Shown: positions 41,736 to 50,935 of the stretch, piece after piece
Layout of the letters: the number at the start of each line of letters is the position of its first letter
Position numbering within the stretch: the stretch's first letter is position 1
Origin: DATLGB01 sp963740765
GTDB lineage: Bacteria > Actinomycetota > Thermoleophilia > Solirubrobacterales > Solirubrobacteraceae
Assembly: GCA_963740765.1 (NCBI GenBank)
Contig: CAVUFN010000001.1
Coordinates: forward strand, 183,316-247,315
DNA length: 64,000 nt
Direction: 5' to 3'
Made by a program: the position numbers and the translations under genes
Notes under the pieces: model-generated
What the model was told of the DNA's origin: nothing
Seen by the model: the letters and a program-made list of their open reading frames with translations, nothing else
Database searches by the model: none

Positions 41736-42196
41736 GCTCAGACCGTTCGTACGAGATCACCGCTGAGGCACTCGCCGCCCTGGAGGCCGAGCTCGCCGAG
41801 CTGGAGGGCGAAGGCCGCCGCGAGATGGCCGAGCGCATCAAGACGGCCCGCGCCTGGGGCGACCTCAAGGAGAACGCCGAGTACCACGACGCGAAGAACT
41901 CTCAGGCGCACCTGGAGACCAAGATCCTCCGCCTGCAGGACCGCCGCCGCAACGCGGTGGTCGTCGAGGCCACGCACGGGGACACCGTCGGCCTGGGCTC
42001 GAGCGTCGTCGTCGACGACGCCGGCCGCGAGCGCACCTACAGCATCACCTCGCCCACGGAGGCCGACGTCGCCTCCGGCAAGCTGAGCCTGGAGTCCCCG
42101 CTGGCCCAGTCCCTGCTCGGGGCCAAGGCGGGCGACGAGGTCGCCTTCGAGGCACCCAAGGGCACGCGCACCCTGCGCGTGCTCAGCGTGTCTTAG
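41732..42196 (+). CDS. greA: Transcription elongation factor GreA
   Basis: 154 residues. The N-terminal coiled coil carries the acidic tip GDLKENAEYHDAKNSQ that enters the RNA polymerase secondary channel and stimulates cleavage of backtracked RNA; the C-terminal FKBP-like domain has TYSITSPTEADVASGKLS and SPLAQSLLGAKAGDEV. The start is TTG 41732, overlapping the upstream stop as TTGA; no better ATG or GTG exists before the conserved coil. It overlaps the convergent hydrolase by 14 bases. Confidence 0.92.
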   Translation: MSSDRSYEITAEALAALEAELAELEGEGRREMAERIKTARAWGDLKENAEYHDAKNSQAHLETKILRLQDRRRNAVVVEATHGDTVGLGSSVVVDDAGRERTYSITSPTEADVASGKLSLESPLAQSLLGAKAGDEVAFEAPKGTRTLRVLSVS

Positions 42197-42950
42197 CGGT
42201 CCACTCGAGGATCAGCTCGGCCGTGCGGTCGGGCACGTCGAGCTGGGGGAGATGGCCGACGCCGTCGAGGACGACCCAATCGGCGTCCGGCAGCTCGGTC
42301 TTGAAGCGCTCGGCGGCGGTCGGCCAGGCGAGCACCTTGTCGGCGGTGCCCCAGACGATGCGGACCGGGGCGGTGATCGGCCCGACGTCCGCGTAGCCGT
42401 TCTCGACCGTCCCCTCGATCAGCGGGAGGACGATCGGGCAGTCGGCGGCGCCGCGGATCTGGTGGGCGACGAGGTCGGCGGGGACGTGCTCGTGGTTCTC
42501 GACCATGAAGGCGAGCGAGCGGGCGCGGCCCTCCGGCGTGCTGGCGATCGCGTCCGCGCGCGGCGCGGCGTCCTTGAGCAGGTTCTGCGCCATGCGGAAG
42601 AACGACAGGACGTGGCGCTGGGCCGGGTCGTCGGGCAGCCAGCCGCCGGCGGGCGCGAGACCGACCACGGTCTTCGCCCGGCCGCGGGCCGCCAGCTGCA
42701 GCGCGATGCCGCCGCCCAGCGAGTTGCCGACCAGGTGCGCGTCCTGGAGGCCGGCTGCGTCCATCTGCCGCTCGACGTCGTCCGTGATCGCCTCGGGCGT
42801 CGCCTCGCCGGTGAACGGCGCGCCGCCGTGGTGACCGAGCAGCGTGAAGGCGTGCACGTCGTGCTCGGCGCCGAGCCGGTCGCGCACCAGGTCCCACGTC
42901 CGCGGCGTGTCCGTGACGCCGTGCAGCAGGACCATCGGCTCGCCCGTCAT
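42183..42950 (-). CDS. Alpha/beta hydrolase
   Basis: 255 residues. MVLLHGVTDTPRTWD is the oxyanion-hole strand, VGNSLGGGIALQLAA near residue 74 the nucleophile elbow, WGTADKVLAWP the acid and LDGVGHLPQLDVPD the His. A typical soluble single-domain esterase or C-C hydrolase with a cap (about 125-185); no substrate can be named. It starts 12 bases after the stop of the upstream GT39 gene and may share its transcript. Confidence 0.85.
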   Translation of the reverse strand: MTGEPMVLLHGVTDTPRTWDLVRDRLGAEHDVHAFTLLGHHGGAPFTGEATPEAITDDVERQMDAAGLQDAHLVGNSLGGGIALQLAARGRAKTVVGLAPAGGWLPDDPAQRHVLSFFRMAQNLLKDAAPRADAIASTPEGRARSLAFMVENHEHVPADLVAHQIRGAADCPIVLPLIEGTVENGYADVGPITAPVRIVWGTADKVLAWPTAAERFKTELPDADWVVLDGVGHLPQLDVPDRTAELILEWTAKTR

Positions 42951-42962
42951 CGATCGGGCAGG

Positions 42963-44909
42963 CTATTCGGCGGCGGCGAGGAGGGCGTCGGCCTTGCCCT
43001 GGAGGTCGTAGAGGGTCTGGCCGTCAACGGTGATCTTCCTGCCCACGGACTCCGCGGTGGCGATGGCGTCGTCGGAGCCGGCGCGGCCGTCGTTGCGACC
43101 GCCGCCGCCGAACATCCCGCCGGTGGACTCCGAGGTGATCCAGCGGATGCGGCCGTCGCGGACCGCCTCGGCGAGCCACTCGACGGACACGGTGCTCTCG
43201 CGGCCGGAGAAGCCGCCGATGCCCGCGACCCTGGCGCCCGAGGCGATGATGGTCGCGCTCGCGCCCTGCTGGCTGGCGAGGCCGATCGTGCCGCCGCCGT
43301 GCGCGTCCACGTACTCCACCAGTGCGTCGAGGTCGGAGGACGAGCCGCCCGGCCCACCCGTGCCGAATCCGACCCCGGTGGGGGGTGCGAATCGTCCCGG
43401 CGCGATGCCGCGTGGGGGCGGACCGCCGCGCATCCCGCCGACGTCCATCCCCGACCCGGACGGGCCGCCGGCGGGGAACGTGGTGCCCGTGGCGTGGCCC
43501 AGCGTCTGGAAGGACCACGCGGCCGGGGCGGCCACCAGGGCGGCGAGCGCCGCGCCGATCGCGATCAGGCGCGACGGCTGGTCCGAGCGCAGCACCAGCG
43601 CCGCGATGGCCAGGATCCCCACCACCACGACCACCGGGATCGCCCAGCGCAGGTCCGAGGCGTCCTGGCCGATGACCACGAGCTCGACGATCACGCCCGC
43701 GACGATGAGCGCGGGGCCGACCCAGCGCACCCGCACCGCCAGCGCGACGCCGGCGCCCACGAGCACGGCGGTGAACGGCGCCAGCTGGGAGACGTAGTAC
43801 GGATGGAAGATGCCCTGGGCGAAGGAGAACGCCACGGCGCAGACCGCGAAGCAGCCCCCGGCGGCGATGACGAAGCCGGTGCGCGCGTCCGACCGGCGCA
43901 GGCGCGAGACGACCACGAGTGCGACGGCGGCGACGATCGCAGAACCAAGCAGCCAGCCCGCCTGGCCGCCCAGGCTGTCGTTGAGCAGCCGGAGGGGACC
44001 GGCCGAGCCGCCGAACGCGCCGCCGCCACCGCCACCACCGCCGCCCGGACCGCCGGCCATCCCGCCGGGCCCACCGGCCTGCCCGTCGAGCCGGCCGAGC
44101 CCGTTGTAACCGAAGATCAGCGACCAGATCGAGTTGTCCGTCGTCCCCGAGATCCACGGGCGCGACGACGCCGGCGTCAGCCACATGAGCACAGGCCAGG
44201 CGCCGCCCACGACCGCCAGCGCCGCGCCGCCCGCCGCCAGCGACCTCAACGCCGCGGCCCGGCCGCGCGGGGCCACCCACAGCAGCGCGGCGACCAGTCC
44301 CGGCACGACCAGGAACGCGGCCAGCATCTTCGTCTCGAACGCCAGCCCGACCATCACCCCCGCCCACACGACCCACTTCGTCCGGCCGTCCTCCAGCGCG
44401 CGCCCCATGAACCACAGCGCCGCGACGCAGCACAGGATCAGCAGCGCGTCCGGGTTGTTGTGGCGGCCCATCGCCACGCTCAGCGGCGTCAGCGCCAGGA
44501 CGAGCCCGGCCGCGAAGCCGCCCGCCCGCCCGAAGCGCCGGCGGACGAGTTCGTAAACCAACGCGACGGACCCGACCGTCATCAGCGCCTGCGGCACGAG
44601 CATGGCCACCGCGTTGAAGCCGAACACCCGCGCGCTCAGCGCCTGCACCCACAGAGCGAGCGGCGGCTTGTCCACCGTCATCACGCCGGCGGGGTCGAAC
44701 GCGTTGAAGAGGAAGTTCGACCAGTCGGTGCTCATGGACTTGATCGCGGCGGAGTAGTACTCGTTGGCGTACCCGTTGACGCCGAGGTTCCACAGCTCGA
44801 GCACGGCGGCGAGCACCACCAGTCCGAGCAGCTCCCAGCGGAACTCGCGTCGTCTGCGCGCCGGCGGCTCGGGCGCGGTCACGGCTGGTTCCTCGAGGAG
44901 GATCGTCAT
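42963..44909 (-). CDS. GT39 (ArnT/PMT-like) membrane glycosyltransferase
   Basis: 648 residues. About twelve hydrophobic helices, with NEYYSAAIKSMSTDWSNF and DPAGVMTVDKPPLALW near the N terminus: the first-loop Asp and DKPPL motif of PMT/ArnT enzymes that take sugars from polyprenyl phosphate outside the membrane. A glycine-rich loop (GGPGGMAGGPGGGGGGGGG, about 275-300) and a 190-residue C-terminal extracellular domain follow. It is like the YkcB group found next to GtrA-linked GT2 enzymes, and such an enzyme lies 1.2 kb away. Confidence 0.85.
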   Translation of the reverse strand: MTILLEEPAVTAPEPPARRRREFRWELLGLVVLAAVLELWNLGVNGYANEYYSAAIKSMSTDWSNFLFNAFDPAGVMTVDKPPLALWVQALSARVFGFNAVAMLVPQALMTVGSVALVYELVRRRFGRAGGFAAGLVLALTPLSVAMGRHNNPDALLILCCVAALWFMGRALEDGRTKWVVWAGVMVGLAFETKMLAAFLVVPGLVAALLWVAPRGRAAALRSLAAGGAALAVVGGAWPVLMWLTPASSRPWISGTTDNSIWSLIFGYNGLGRLDGQAGGPGGMAGGPGGGGGGGGGAFGGSAGPLRLLNDSLGGQAGWLLGSAIVAAVALVVVSRLRRSDARTGFVIAAGGCFAVCAVAFSFAQGIFHPYYVSQLAPFTAVLVGAGVALAVRVRWVGPALIVAGVIVELVVIGQDASDLRWAIPVVVVVGILAIAALVLRSDQPSRLIAIGAALAALVAAPAAWSFQTLGHATGTTFPAGGPSGSGMDVGGMRGGPPPRGIAPGRFAPPTGVGFGTGGPGGSSSDLDALVEYVDAHGGGTIGLASQQGASATIIASGARVAGIGGFSGRESTVSVEWLAEAVRDGRIRWITSESTGGMFGGGGRNDGRAGSDDAIATAESVGRKITVDGQTLYDLQGKADALLAAAE

Positions 44910-45014
44910 GGTGACGATCCTCGGCGGCGCTCCTGAGACGCGGCTGAGAGGAAGATGAGCTTCGCCCGCCCGGGACGTCGCGAGCGCCGCCCTCTGGGCG
45001 ACGTCACAGGAGGA

Positions 45015-45046
45015 CGCCGCCCCGCGCGGGTCCTCGCGGGGCGGCG
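45015..45046. terminator. Strong GC hairpin upstream of the GT39 gene
   Basis: CGCCGCCCCGCG and CGCGGGGCGGCG form a perfect 12-bp stem around an 8-base loop. It lies in the 249-base gap between the minus-strand genes ending at 45159 and starting at 44909. No T-run follows on either strand, so it may be a terminator of the kind used by GC-rich bacteria or a leader structure. Confidence 0.4.
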
Positions 45047-45133
45047 ATGAAGAGATGCAGTCGCTGCTGCTTGTGCGTTCGTGGGGACGGACCTCCCGTT
45101 TGGGGACGTCCCGGAGTCTGGGGCGCTGAGGGC

Positions 45134-45151
45134 GCGGGCGGTATCGCCCGC
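45134..45151 (-). terminator. Hairpin after the 66-residue protein gene
   Basis: GCGGGCG, loop GTAT, CGCCCGC: a perfect 7-bp stem beginning seven bases after the TAA of the small minus-strand gene. Position supports a terminator; no T-run. Confidence 0.45.
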
Positions 45152-45158
45152 GGGCCGA

Positions 45159-45359
45159 TTATGCGGCGGCCTGCTTCTCCTTGTTGACGAACGCGCGCAC
45201 GGGCTCCTTGGACAGACGCGCCTGGGCGAGGACGTTGAGCGTCGCGGTCATGCGATCAGCGGCCTCGCGCTCCTGGTTTCCGTCGGGGGCGGCGCGCAGG
45301 TAGGCGTCGAACGCCGCCGCGTACTTGAGGGCTTCGGAGGGGATCTGTCGATTGCGCAT
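45159..45359 (-). CDS. Small uncharacterised protein (66 residues)
   Basis: MRNRQIPSEALKYAAAFDAYLRAAPDGNQEREAADRMTATL... is a soluble, mostly helical, charged protein. An AAGGGCG stretch lies upstream of the ATG. Family not recognised. It is followed by a hairpin, lies in an otherwise non-coding stretch and uses ordinary codons, which supports it as a gene. It follows the GntR-type regulator on the same strand. Confidence 0.5.
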   Translation of the reverse strand: MRNRQIPSEALKYAAAFDAYLRAAPDGNQEREAADRMTATLNVLAQARLSKEPVRAFVNKEKQAAA

Positions 45360-45386
45360 CTTGCGCCCTTATTCGGCATTTCGCGA

Positions 45387-45998
45387 CTAGAACTTCAGTC
45401 CAGTCGTCAGGCGGTCGGTTGAGGCCTTTATGTGAACCCGTAGCGCGTCGGGTCCGGTCGCGTCGATCGCGCGCAGCAGATCCTCGTGCTCGGCGGCCAG
45501 CGCACCCATGTCCCACGTCGGGCGCAGCCGGCTCAGGAACAGCCGCAGCTCACCGGCGAGGGCGCCATGGGCGGCGGCGATCCGCGGGCTGTCGGCGGCG
45601 GCGACGATCGCCGCGTGCAGCCGCTCGTGGGCGGTGGCGACGCCGGCGAAGGGACCGCGGCAGGCCGCCGTCAGCGCCGTGCCCGCCGCGTGGACGGCGT
45701 CCGGCAGCCGCCCGTGCCGGTCGAGCGCGAGCCGCGCCGCCTCGACCTCGAGCGCGATCCGCAGCTCGCCGAGGGCAACGACCTCCGCGCGGGTGAACGT
45801 CCGCACCCGCGCCCCGCGGTTGGGCTCGATCGTGACGATGCCCTCCGCCGCCAGCGCGCGCAGGGCGGCCCGCACCGTGTGCCGCGCAAGGCCGGACCCG
45901 GCGGCGAGAGGCTGCTCGCGCAGCGGTCCGTCGAGCTCGCCCTCGAGGATCCGCGCGCGCAGATCAGCGGCCAAGCGGGTCGGCGCGGCTGCGCTCAC
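45387..45998 (-). CDS. GntR-family (FadR/FCD-type) transcriptional regulator
   Basis: 203 residues from GTG 45998, overlapping the exporter gene stop as GTGA. Residues 5-65 are the winged helix (LAADLRARILEGEL...GLARHTVRAALRALAAEGIVTIEPNRGARVR). The rest is an FCD-like helical ligand domain with ELRIALEVEAARLAL, AHERLHAAIVAAADS and EHEDLLRAI, including His/Asp/Glu residues that may hold a metal. It probably binds the perfect palindrome upstream of the pair and is de-repressed by the compound the partner exports. Confidence 0.8.
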   Translation of the reverse strand: MSAAAPTRLAADLRARILEGELDGPLREQPLAAGSGLARHTVRAALRALAAEGIVTIEPNRGARVRTFTRAEVVALGELRIALEVEAARLALDRHGRLPDAVHAAGTALTAACRGPFAGVATAHERLHAAIVAAADSPRIAAAHGALAGELRLFLSRLRPTWDMGALAAEHEDLLRAIDATGPDALRVHIKASTDRLTTGLKF

Positions 45999-46849
45999 GC
46001 CGGTAGGACCGCCTCGCCGCCGGCGCGGCGCGGGGCGGCGAGCACCGCGAGGCCGGCGAGCACGAGCAGGACGCCGACGGCAGCCGCTGCTCCGGGCCGC
46101 TCGCCGAGGACCACGATGCCGAGCGCGGTCGCGGTCACCGGCTCGGCCAGCGTCAGCGTTGCGACCTCGCCCGCCGGCAGATGGCGCAGCCCGCGGGCGA
46201 ACAGGACGTAGGCGAGCGCGGTGGGCACCGCGCCGAGGTAGACCGCCAGCGCGACGCCGCCGAGCGACCCGACCGCGCCGAGGCCCTCGACGAACAACAC
46301 AGGCGCCAGCAGCACCGCACCGAGCCCGAACAGCCGCGCCATGACCGCCTCGGGCGGATGCACCGCCAGCAGGCCCTTCGCCGCCACGGTGTAGCTCGCG
46401 TAGGCCAGCCCGGCGCCCAGGGCGAGCAGGACCCCGCCCGGGTCGATCTCCGCCGAGGTCCCCGACGCGACGAGCACCGTCACCCCGGCCACCGCCAGCG
46501 CGGTCGCGGCCGACCACCGCGCCGTCACCCGCTCGCGCGCCAGCAGCCCGGCGAACACCGGCCCGGAGCCGAGGGCGACCACCGTCCCGACCGCCACGCC
46601 CGTCGCGTCCACCGCCGCGAAGAAGGTCAGCTGGTAGCCGGCGACGCCCAGGGCGCCGAGCGCCACCGGGATCCGCGGCCACGCCGCGCCGCCGCGGCGC
46701 CAGGCCAGCACGACGAGCAGGAAGCCGCCGACCGCCACCCGCGCCGCCCCGACCACCGCGGGCTCGGTCCCGTCGGGCCCCAGGGCCTGCGCCGTCCCGG
46801 TCGTGCCGAAGCACAACGCGGACAACAGGACGAGCGTGCGGGGACCCAT
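45995..46849 (-). CDS. EamA/DMT-family transporter
   Basis: 284 residues with ten hydrophobic helices in two EamA repeats (LSALCFGTTGTAQALGPDG..., then LLALGAGLAYASYTVAAKGLL...LPAGEVATLTLAEPVTATALGIVVLGE). Drug/metabolite exporters of this family move amino acids or small metabolites out of the cell. ATG 46849 is preferred to the GTG at 46870, because the operator palindrome spans 46857-46873 and the helix starts right after MGPRTLVLL. Confidence 0.8.
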   Translation of the reverse strand: MGPRTLVLLSALCFGTTGTAQALGPDGTEPAVVGAARVAVGGFLLVVLAWRRGGAAWPRIPVALGALGVAGYQLTFFAAVDATGVAVGTVVALGSGPVFAGLLARERVTARWSAATALAVAGVTVLVASGTSAEIDPGGVLLALGAGLAYASYTVAAKGLLAVHPPEAVMARLFGLGAVLLAPVLFVEGLGAVGSLGGVALAVYLGAVPTALAYVLFARGLRHLPAGEVATLTLAEPVTATALGIVVLGERPGAAAAVGVLLVLAGLAVLAAPRRAGGEAVLPA

Positions 46850-46856
46850 GACCCAC

Positions 46857-46873
46857 GGATTGTTCCACAATCC
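46857..46873. promoter_or_regulatory. Perfect GntR-type operator palindrome
   Basis: GGATTGT-TCC-ACAATCC: perfect 7-base arms with a 3-base spacer, eight bases upstream of the ATG of the exporter gene that is translationally coupled to the GntR regulator. The core TTGT-N3-ACAA has the form of GntR/FadR-group operators. Confidence 0.65.
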
Positions 46874-46916
46874 GCGTCAAGGGTCACATCGGCGCCAGGC
46901 GGGTACTCCCTGGCGC

Positions 46917-47081
46917 ATGGCTGACGATGACGACGACTGGGTCGGGACCCCGCCCGAGGGCCACCACTCCCGCGACCGGGCCAAGCCCGACTTCTGGGCG
47001 AATCAGAAGCCGCTGGTCGCCGGCGGCGGGGTGCTGCTGCTGATCGTGATCGTCGTGCTCGTCATCGCGCTGTCGCAGTAG
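46917..47081 (+). CDS. Small single-pass membrane protein (54 residues)
   Basis: MADDDDDWVGTPPEGHHSRDR, an acidic and His-containing cytoplasmic head, then KPLVAGGGVLLLIVIVVLVIALSQ, one C-terminal membrane helix. A tail-anchored small protein of no named family. It is divergent from the exporter/GntR pair across 67 bases, so the same palindrome could affect it. The 3' end overlaps the convergent hydrolase by 20 bases. Confidence 0.6.
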   Translation: MADDDDDWVGTPPEGHHSRDRAKPDFWANQKPLVAGGGVLLLIVIVVLVIALSQ

Positions 47082-47967
47082 TCGAGTCGCGCTCGGCGCG
47101 AGCCGCGTTCGCGGCGATGGCGTCGACGATCTGCGGCCACACGCCCGGCGGCAGGTCGTGGCCCATGCCGTCGATCTCGACGAGCTTGGCGCCCGGGACG
47201 GCCTTCGCCACCGCGCGGCCGCCCGAGATGCGCACCAGGACGTCCTTCTTGCCGTGGATGACCGTGGTCGGGACGTTCAGCCCGCGCAGGCCCTCCGTGC
47301 GGTTCGGCGACGCCGCGATCGCCATCATCTGGCGTCCGACGCCGGCCGGGTTGATGCCCCGCTCGTAGGCCACGGTCGCCCGCTCGCGGACGACCGCCGG
47401 GTCGGCCGGGTACCCGGGTGAGCCGATCACCCCGTAGAGCTTGACCACGTGGTCGAGGTAGGCGTCGAGCTCCCTCGGTGCGGGTTTCAGCAACACCCGG
47501 TAGGCGGCGATGGTCGGCTGGCCCTTCAGCCGCCCGCCCTCGTTGGACATGATCGAGACGAGCGACAGCACGCGATCGGGGTGCTCGATCGCCACGGTCT
47601 GGGCGATCATCCCGCCCATCGACGCGCCGACGATGTGGGCGCGCTGCACGTCGAGCGCGTCGAGGAGCCCGATCGCGTCGTCGGCCATGTCGGACAGCGT
47701 GTAGGCGGCGGCCTGCTTGTCGCGCAGCGCCATCTGCCTGAAGGTGGGGGGCTTGCCGGCGACCTTGGTCGAGCGCCCGACGTCGCGGTTGTCGTAGCGC
47801 ACGACGTGGAAGCCGCGCTCGACGAGCATCCCGCAGAAGCGCTCGTCCCACGCGAGCATCTGCGTGCCCAGGCCCATGACGAGCAGGACCGTGGGGTCAC
47901 TGCGATCCCCGAACTCCTCGTAACAGAGCTCGATGCCGTCGTTGACCGTCGCGAACTGCTCGTTCAT
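47062..47967 (-). CDS. Alpha/beta hydrolase
   Basis: 301 residues from ATG 47967, which overlaps the aminotransferase stop by one base (TGATG). LLVMGLGTQMLAWDERF, RYDNRDVGRSTK, VGASMGGMIAQTVAIEHP (nucleophile Ser near 115), HGKKDVLVRISGG and DGMGHDLPPGVWP give the full triad. Close to the 3-oxoadipate enol-lactonase/aclacinomycin methylesterase-like group common in Actinobacteria; no substrate can be given. The 15 codons before the ATG overlap the upstream gene and are not conserved. Confidence 0.85.
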   Translation of the reverse strand: MNEQFATVNDGIELCYEEFGDRSDPTVLLVMGLGTQMLAWDERFCGMLVERGFHVVRYDNRDVGRSTKVAGKPPTFRQMALRDKQAAAYTLSDMADDAIGLLDALDVQRAHIVGASMGGMIAQTVAIEHPDRVLSLVSIMSNEGGRLKGQPTIAAYRVLLKPAPRELDAYLDHVVKLYGVIGSPGYPADPAVVRERATVAYERGINPAGVGRQMMAIAASPNRTEGLRGLNVPTTVIHGKKDVLVRISGGRAVAKAVPGAKLVEIDGMGHDLPPGVWPQIVDAIAANAARAERDSTTATAR

Positions 47968-49029
47968 CAGAGTGCCTCCAGCAGGCGGTCGAGATCGGAT
48001 TCGTCGTTCCACGCGCCGACCGAGGCGCGCAGGTAGGGCAGACCGGGGAAGGAGCGGATGATGACGCCCTGCTCACCCACGCGTGCGGCCGTGCCGGCCG
48101 GGTCGTCGTCGGTCCAGCTCACGAGCGTCGTCTGCCCGCGGGGCGCGACCTCGAACCCCGCAACCGCGAGGCGCTCGGCGAGTGTCGCCGCCAGGGCCAC
48201 GGCGCGCGCGTGCACCGCGTCCCAGCCGAAGCCGCCGAGCACCTCGGCGGCAGCGACGGAGGCCACCAGCAGCTCGAGCGCGAGCGTCGGCGTCCCGTAG
48301 CGACGCGCGTCGGGGTGGAAGCCGGAGTCGAGGCCGAGGGCGGAGTCGACGAAGGCGGCGTAGGGCGGGGCGGTGGGGTGGACCCGCTCGGCGAAGGACG
48401 GTTCGAGCCACAGCATCCCCGTCCCGTCGGCCCCGCACATCCACTTCTGGCCCGCGCCGGCGTAGGCCGCGCAGCCGAGCGCGCCGAGGTCCACGGGGAC
48501 GGCGCCGATCGACTGCGCGCCGTCGAGCAGGACCGGCACGCCCGTCTCGCCCAGGCGCGGGTCGGCGAGCGAGCCCGGTCGACCAGCCCACGTGCGAGCA
48601 GGCGATCAGCGAGGTGTCCCCGCCGACGTGCTCGGCGAGCGTGTCCAGCGGGCCGGTGCGCACCGCCACGCCGCGCTCGCGGGCGGCCATCACGGGGCCG
48701 AGCAGGCCGGGATGCTCGCCGTCGGCCACCAGGATCTCGTCGCCGGGGCCGAGGCCCATCCCGACGATCACCCGCGCGAGGCCCTCCGACGTCGACGTCG
48801 TCAGCGCGACGTCCTGCGTCCGCGCGCCGAGCCGCTCGGCGTAGATCGCCCGCAGCGCCTCGCCGGCCTCGCCGCGCGCCTCGAAGTGCTCGATGCGCCG
48901 GCCGTCGCGCAGCGCCTTGTCCAGTGATGCCCGCGCGGCGTCGACCGCCGCCTGGGGAAGCGGGCCGTCGGAGCCCGCGTTGAGGAAGGCGGTGGACTCG
49001 AAGACGGGGAAGGCCGCGCGCAGATCCAT
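47967..49029 (-). pseudogene. PLP-dependent class V aminotransferase, frameshifted
   Basis: From ATG 49029 the frame reads MDLRAAFPVFES, TTSTSEGLARVIVGMGL, then CSHVGWSTG; near 48570-48576 homology moves to another frame and continues LADPRLGETGVPVLLDGAQSIGAVPVDLGALGCAAYAGAGQKWMCG (PLP lysine in GQKW) to a normal C terminus. The parts together make about 354 residues, full length for a kynureninase/IscS-like class V enzyme. One inserted base or two lost bases explains it. Everything else is intact, so the change is recent or a sequencing error. Confidence 0.7.
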
Positions 49030-49044
49030 ATGCTCGCCCACGGT

Positions 49045-50935
49045 ATGCGGGTCACCCTCCCTGACGGCTCCGAGCGCGAGCTCCCCGACGGCGCCACGGG
49101 CGCCGACCTCGCCGCGGACATCGGACCGGGTCTGGCCCGCGCGGCCCTGGCGGTCAAGATCGGCGACGACGTGCGCGACCTCGCCCGGCCGCTTGCCGAC
49201 GGGGACACCGTGGCCATCGTCACCGACCGCTCCGAGGAGTCGCTGGACGTCATCCGCCACGACACCGCGCACGTGCTCGCCGCCGCGGTCATGGACCTCT
49301 ATCCCGGCGTGAAGATCTCCATCGGCCCCCCGATCGAGAACGGCTTCTACTACGACTTCGAGTTCCCCGACGGCATCACGATCTCCGAGGCCGACTTCCC
49401 CGCGATCGAGGCCAAGATGGCCGAACACGTCGCCGCCGACGAGGTCTTCGCGCGCGAGGACGTCACCGCCGCGGAGGCGCGCGAGCGCTTCGTCGCCGAG
49501 GACCAGCCGTACAAGGTCGAGCTGATCGACGATCTCGGCGCCGAGAGCGTCTCCCTCTACACGAACGGCCCGTTCACCGACCTGTGCCGCGGTCCGCACG
49601 CGCCGTCCACCAAGCGCATCAAGGCGTTCAAGCTCCTGAGCACCGCCGGGGCGTACTGGCGGGGCAACTCGGACAACACGATGCTGACCCGGATCTACGG
49701 GACCGCCTTCCACGCCAAGAAGGACCTCGAGCAGCACCTCGAGCGGCTCGAGGAGGCCCGCAAGCGCGACCACCGCAAGCTCGGCCCGCAGCTCGGCCTG
49801 TTCACCTTCTCCGAGGTCGCGCCCGGGATGGCCTTCTGGCTGCCGAAGGGGACGCAGGTCTTCAACACGCTCGTCGCGCGCTCGCGCGAGATGACCCTCG
49901 CCCGCGGTTACGACGAGGTCAAGACGCCGCTGCTCTACGACGGCAGCCTCTTCGAGACGAGCGGCCACTGGGGCAAGTACCGCGAGAACATGTTCACGAC
50001 GGAGTACGAGGACCGGCAGATGGGCCTCAAGCCCATGAACTGCCCGGGCCACGCGCACCTCTTCAGCCTCCAGCGCTTCTCGTACCGCGACCTGCCCGTC
50101 CGCTACTCCGAGCCCGGCCTGCTGCACCGCCGCGAGCCGTCCGGGACGCTCCACGGCCTGCTGCGCGTCCGCCACTTCATCCAGGACGACGCCCACATCT
50201 TCTGCACGGAGGAGCAGGTCGAGGACGAGGTCATCGCGTGCCTGGACTTCGGCTTCGAGTGGTACCGGATGTTCGGCTTCGAGATCAAGGCCGAGCTGTC
50301 CACCCGGCCCGAGAACCGCCTCGGCAGCGACGCGTTCTGGGACAAGACGGAGGGGATGCTCGCCGCCGCGCTCGACAAGGCCGGAGCTCCCGTACCGCGT
50401 CAACGAGGGCGACGGCGCCTTCTACGCGCCCAAGATCGACCTCCACGCGACCGACTCGCTGGGCCGCTCGTGGCAGCTCGGCACCGTCCAGCTCGACTAC
50501 AACCTGCCCGAGCGCTTCGGCCTCACCTACACGGGCGCCGACAACGCCGAGCACCGGCCGGTGATGATCCACCGCGCGCTGCTGGGGACCTTCGAGCGCT
50601 TCCTCGGCATCCTGCTCGAGGAGACCGCCGGCGAGCTGCCGGTCTGGCTCGCGCCCGTGCAGGCGATCGTCCTGCCGGTCGCCGACCGCCACAACGAGTA
50701 CGCGGAGACCGTCCGGAGCGCGCTGCGCGACCACGGCGTCCGCACGGACCTCGACGTGCGCTCGGAATCCGTGGGCCGCAAGATCCGCGAGGCGGAGCTG
50801 CAGAAGGTCCCGTTCATGCTCGTCGTGGGCGACCGCGAGGCCGAGTCCGGCGCCGTCACCCTGCGCCGCCACGGCGAAGGGGACCTGGGGTCGAAGTCGA
50901 TCGACGAGGTCGCGGGGGTCGTCCGTGCCGCCTGA
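49045..50935 (+). CDS. thrS: Threonyl-tRNA synthetase with an apparent frameshift
   Basis: TGS domain from MRVTLPDGSERELPDGATG; editing domain with HDTAHVLAAAV and the later CRGPH; catalytic domain with zinc Cys in LKPMNCPGHAHLF and HRREPSGTLHGLLRVRHFIQDDAHIFC; anticodon domain with VLPVADRHNEYAETV. Near 50383-50390 the sequence GCCGGAGCTCCCG breaks frame: homology goes from LDKAG to ELPYRVNEGDGAFYAPKIDLH in the next frame, as if two bases (GGCGAG to GGAG) were lost. The enzyme is essential, so an error in the sequence or a second copy elsewhere is likely. ATG 49030 is an alternative start. Confidence 0.85.

Noticed and set aside
42252..44936. 894-codon plus-strand frame over the hydrolase and GT39 genes
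   Set aside because: Antisense shadow of two well-supported minus-strand genes.
50381..50392. Programmed frameshift in thrS
   Set aside because: No slippery heptamer, internal ribosome-binding spur or pseudoknot is evident, and thrS is not known to use recoding; sequence error is more likely.
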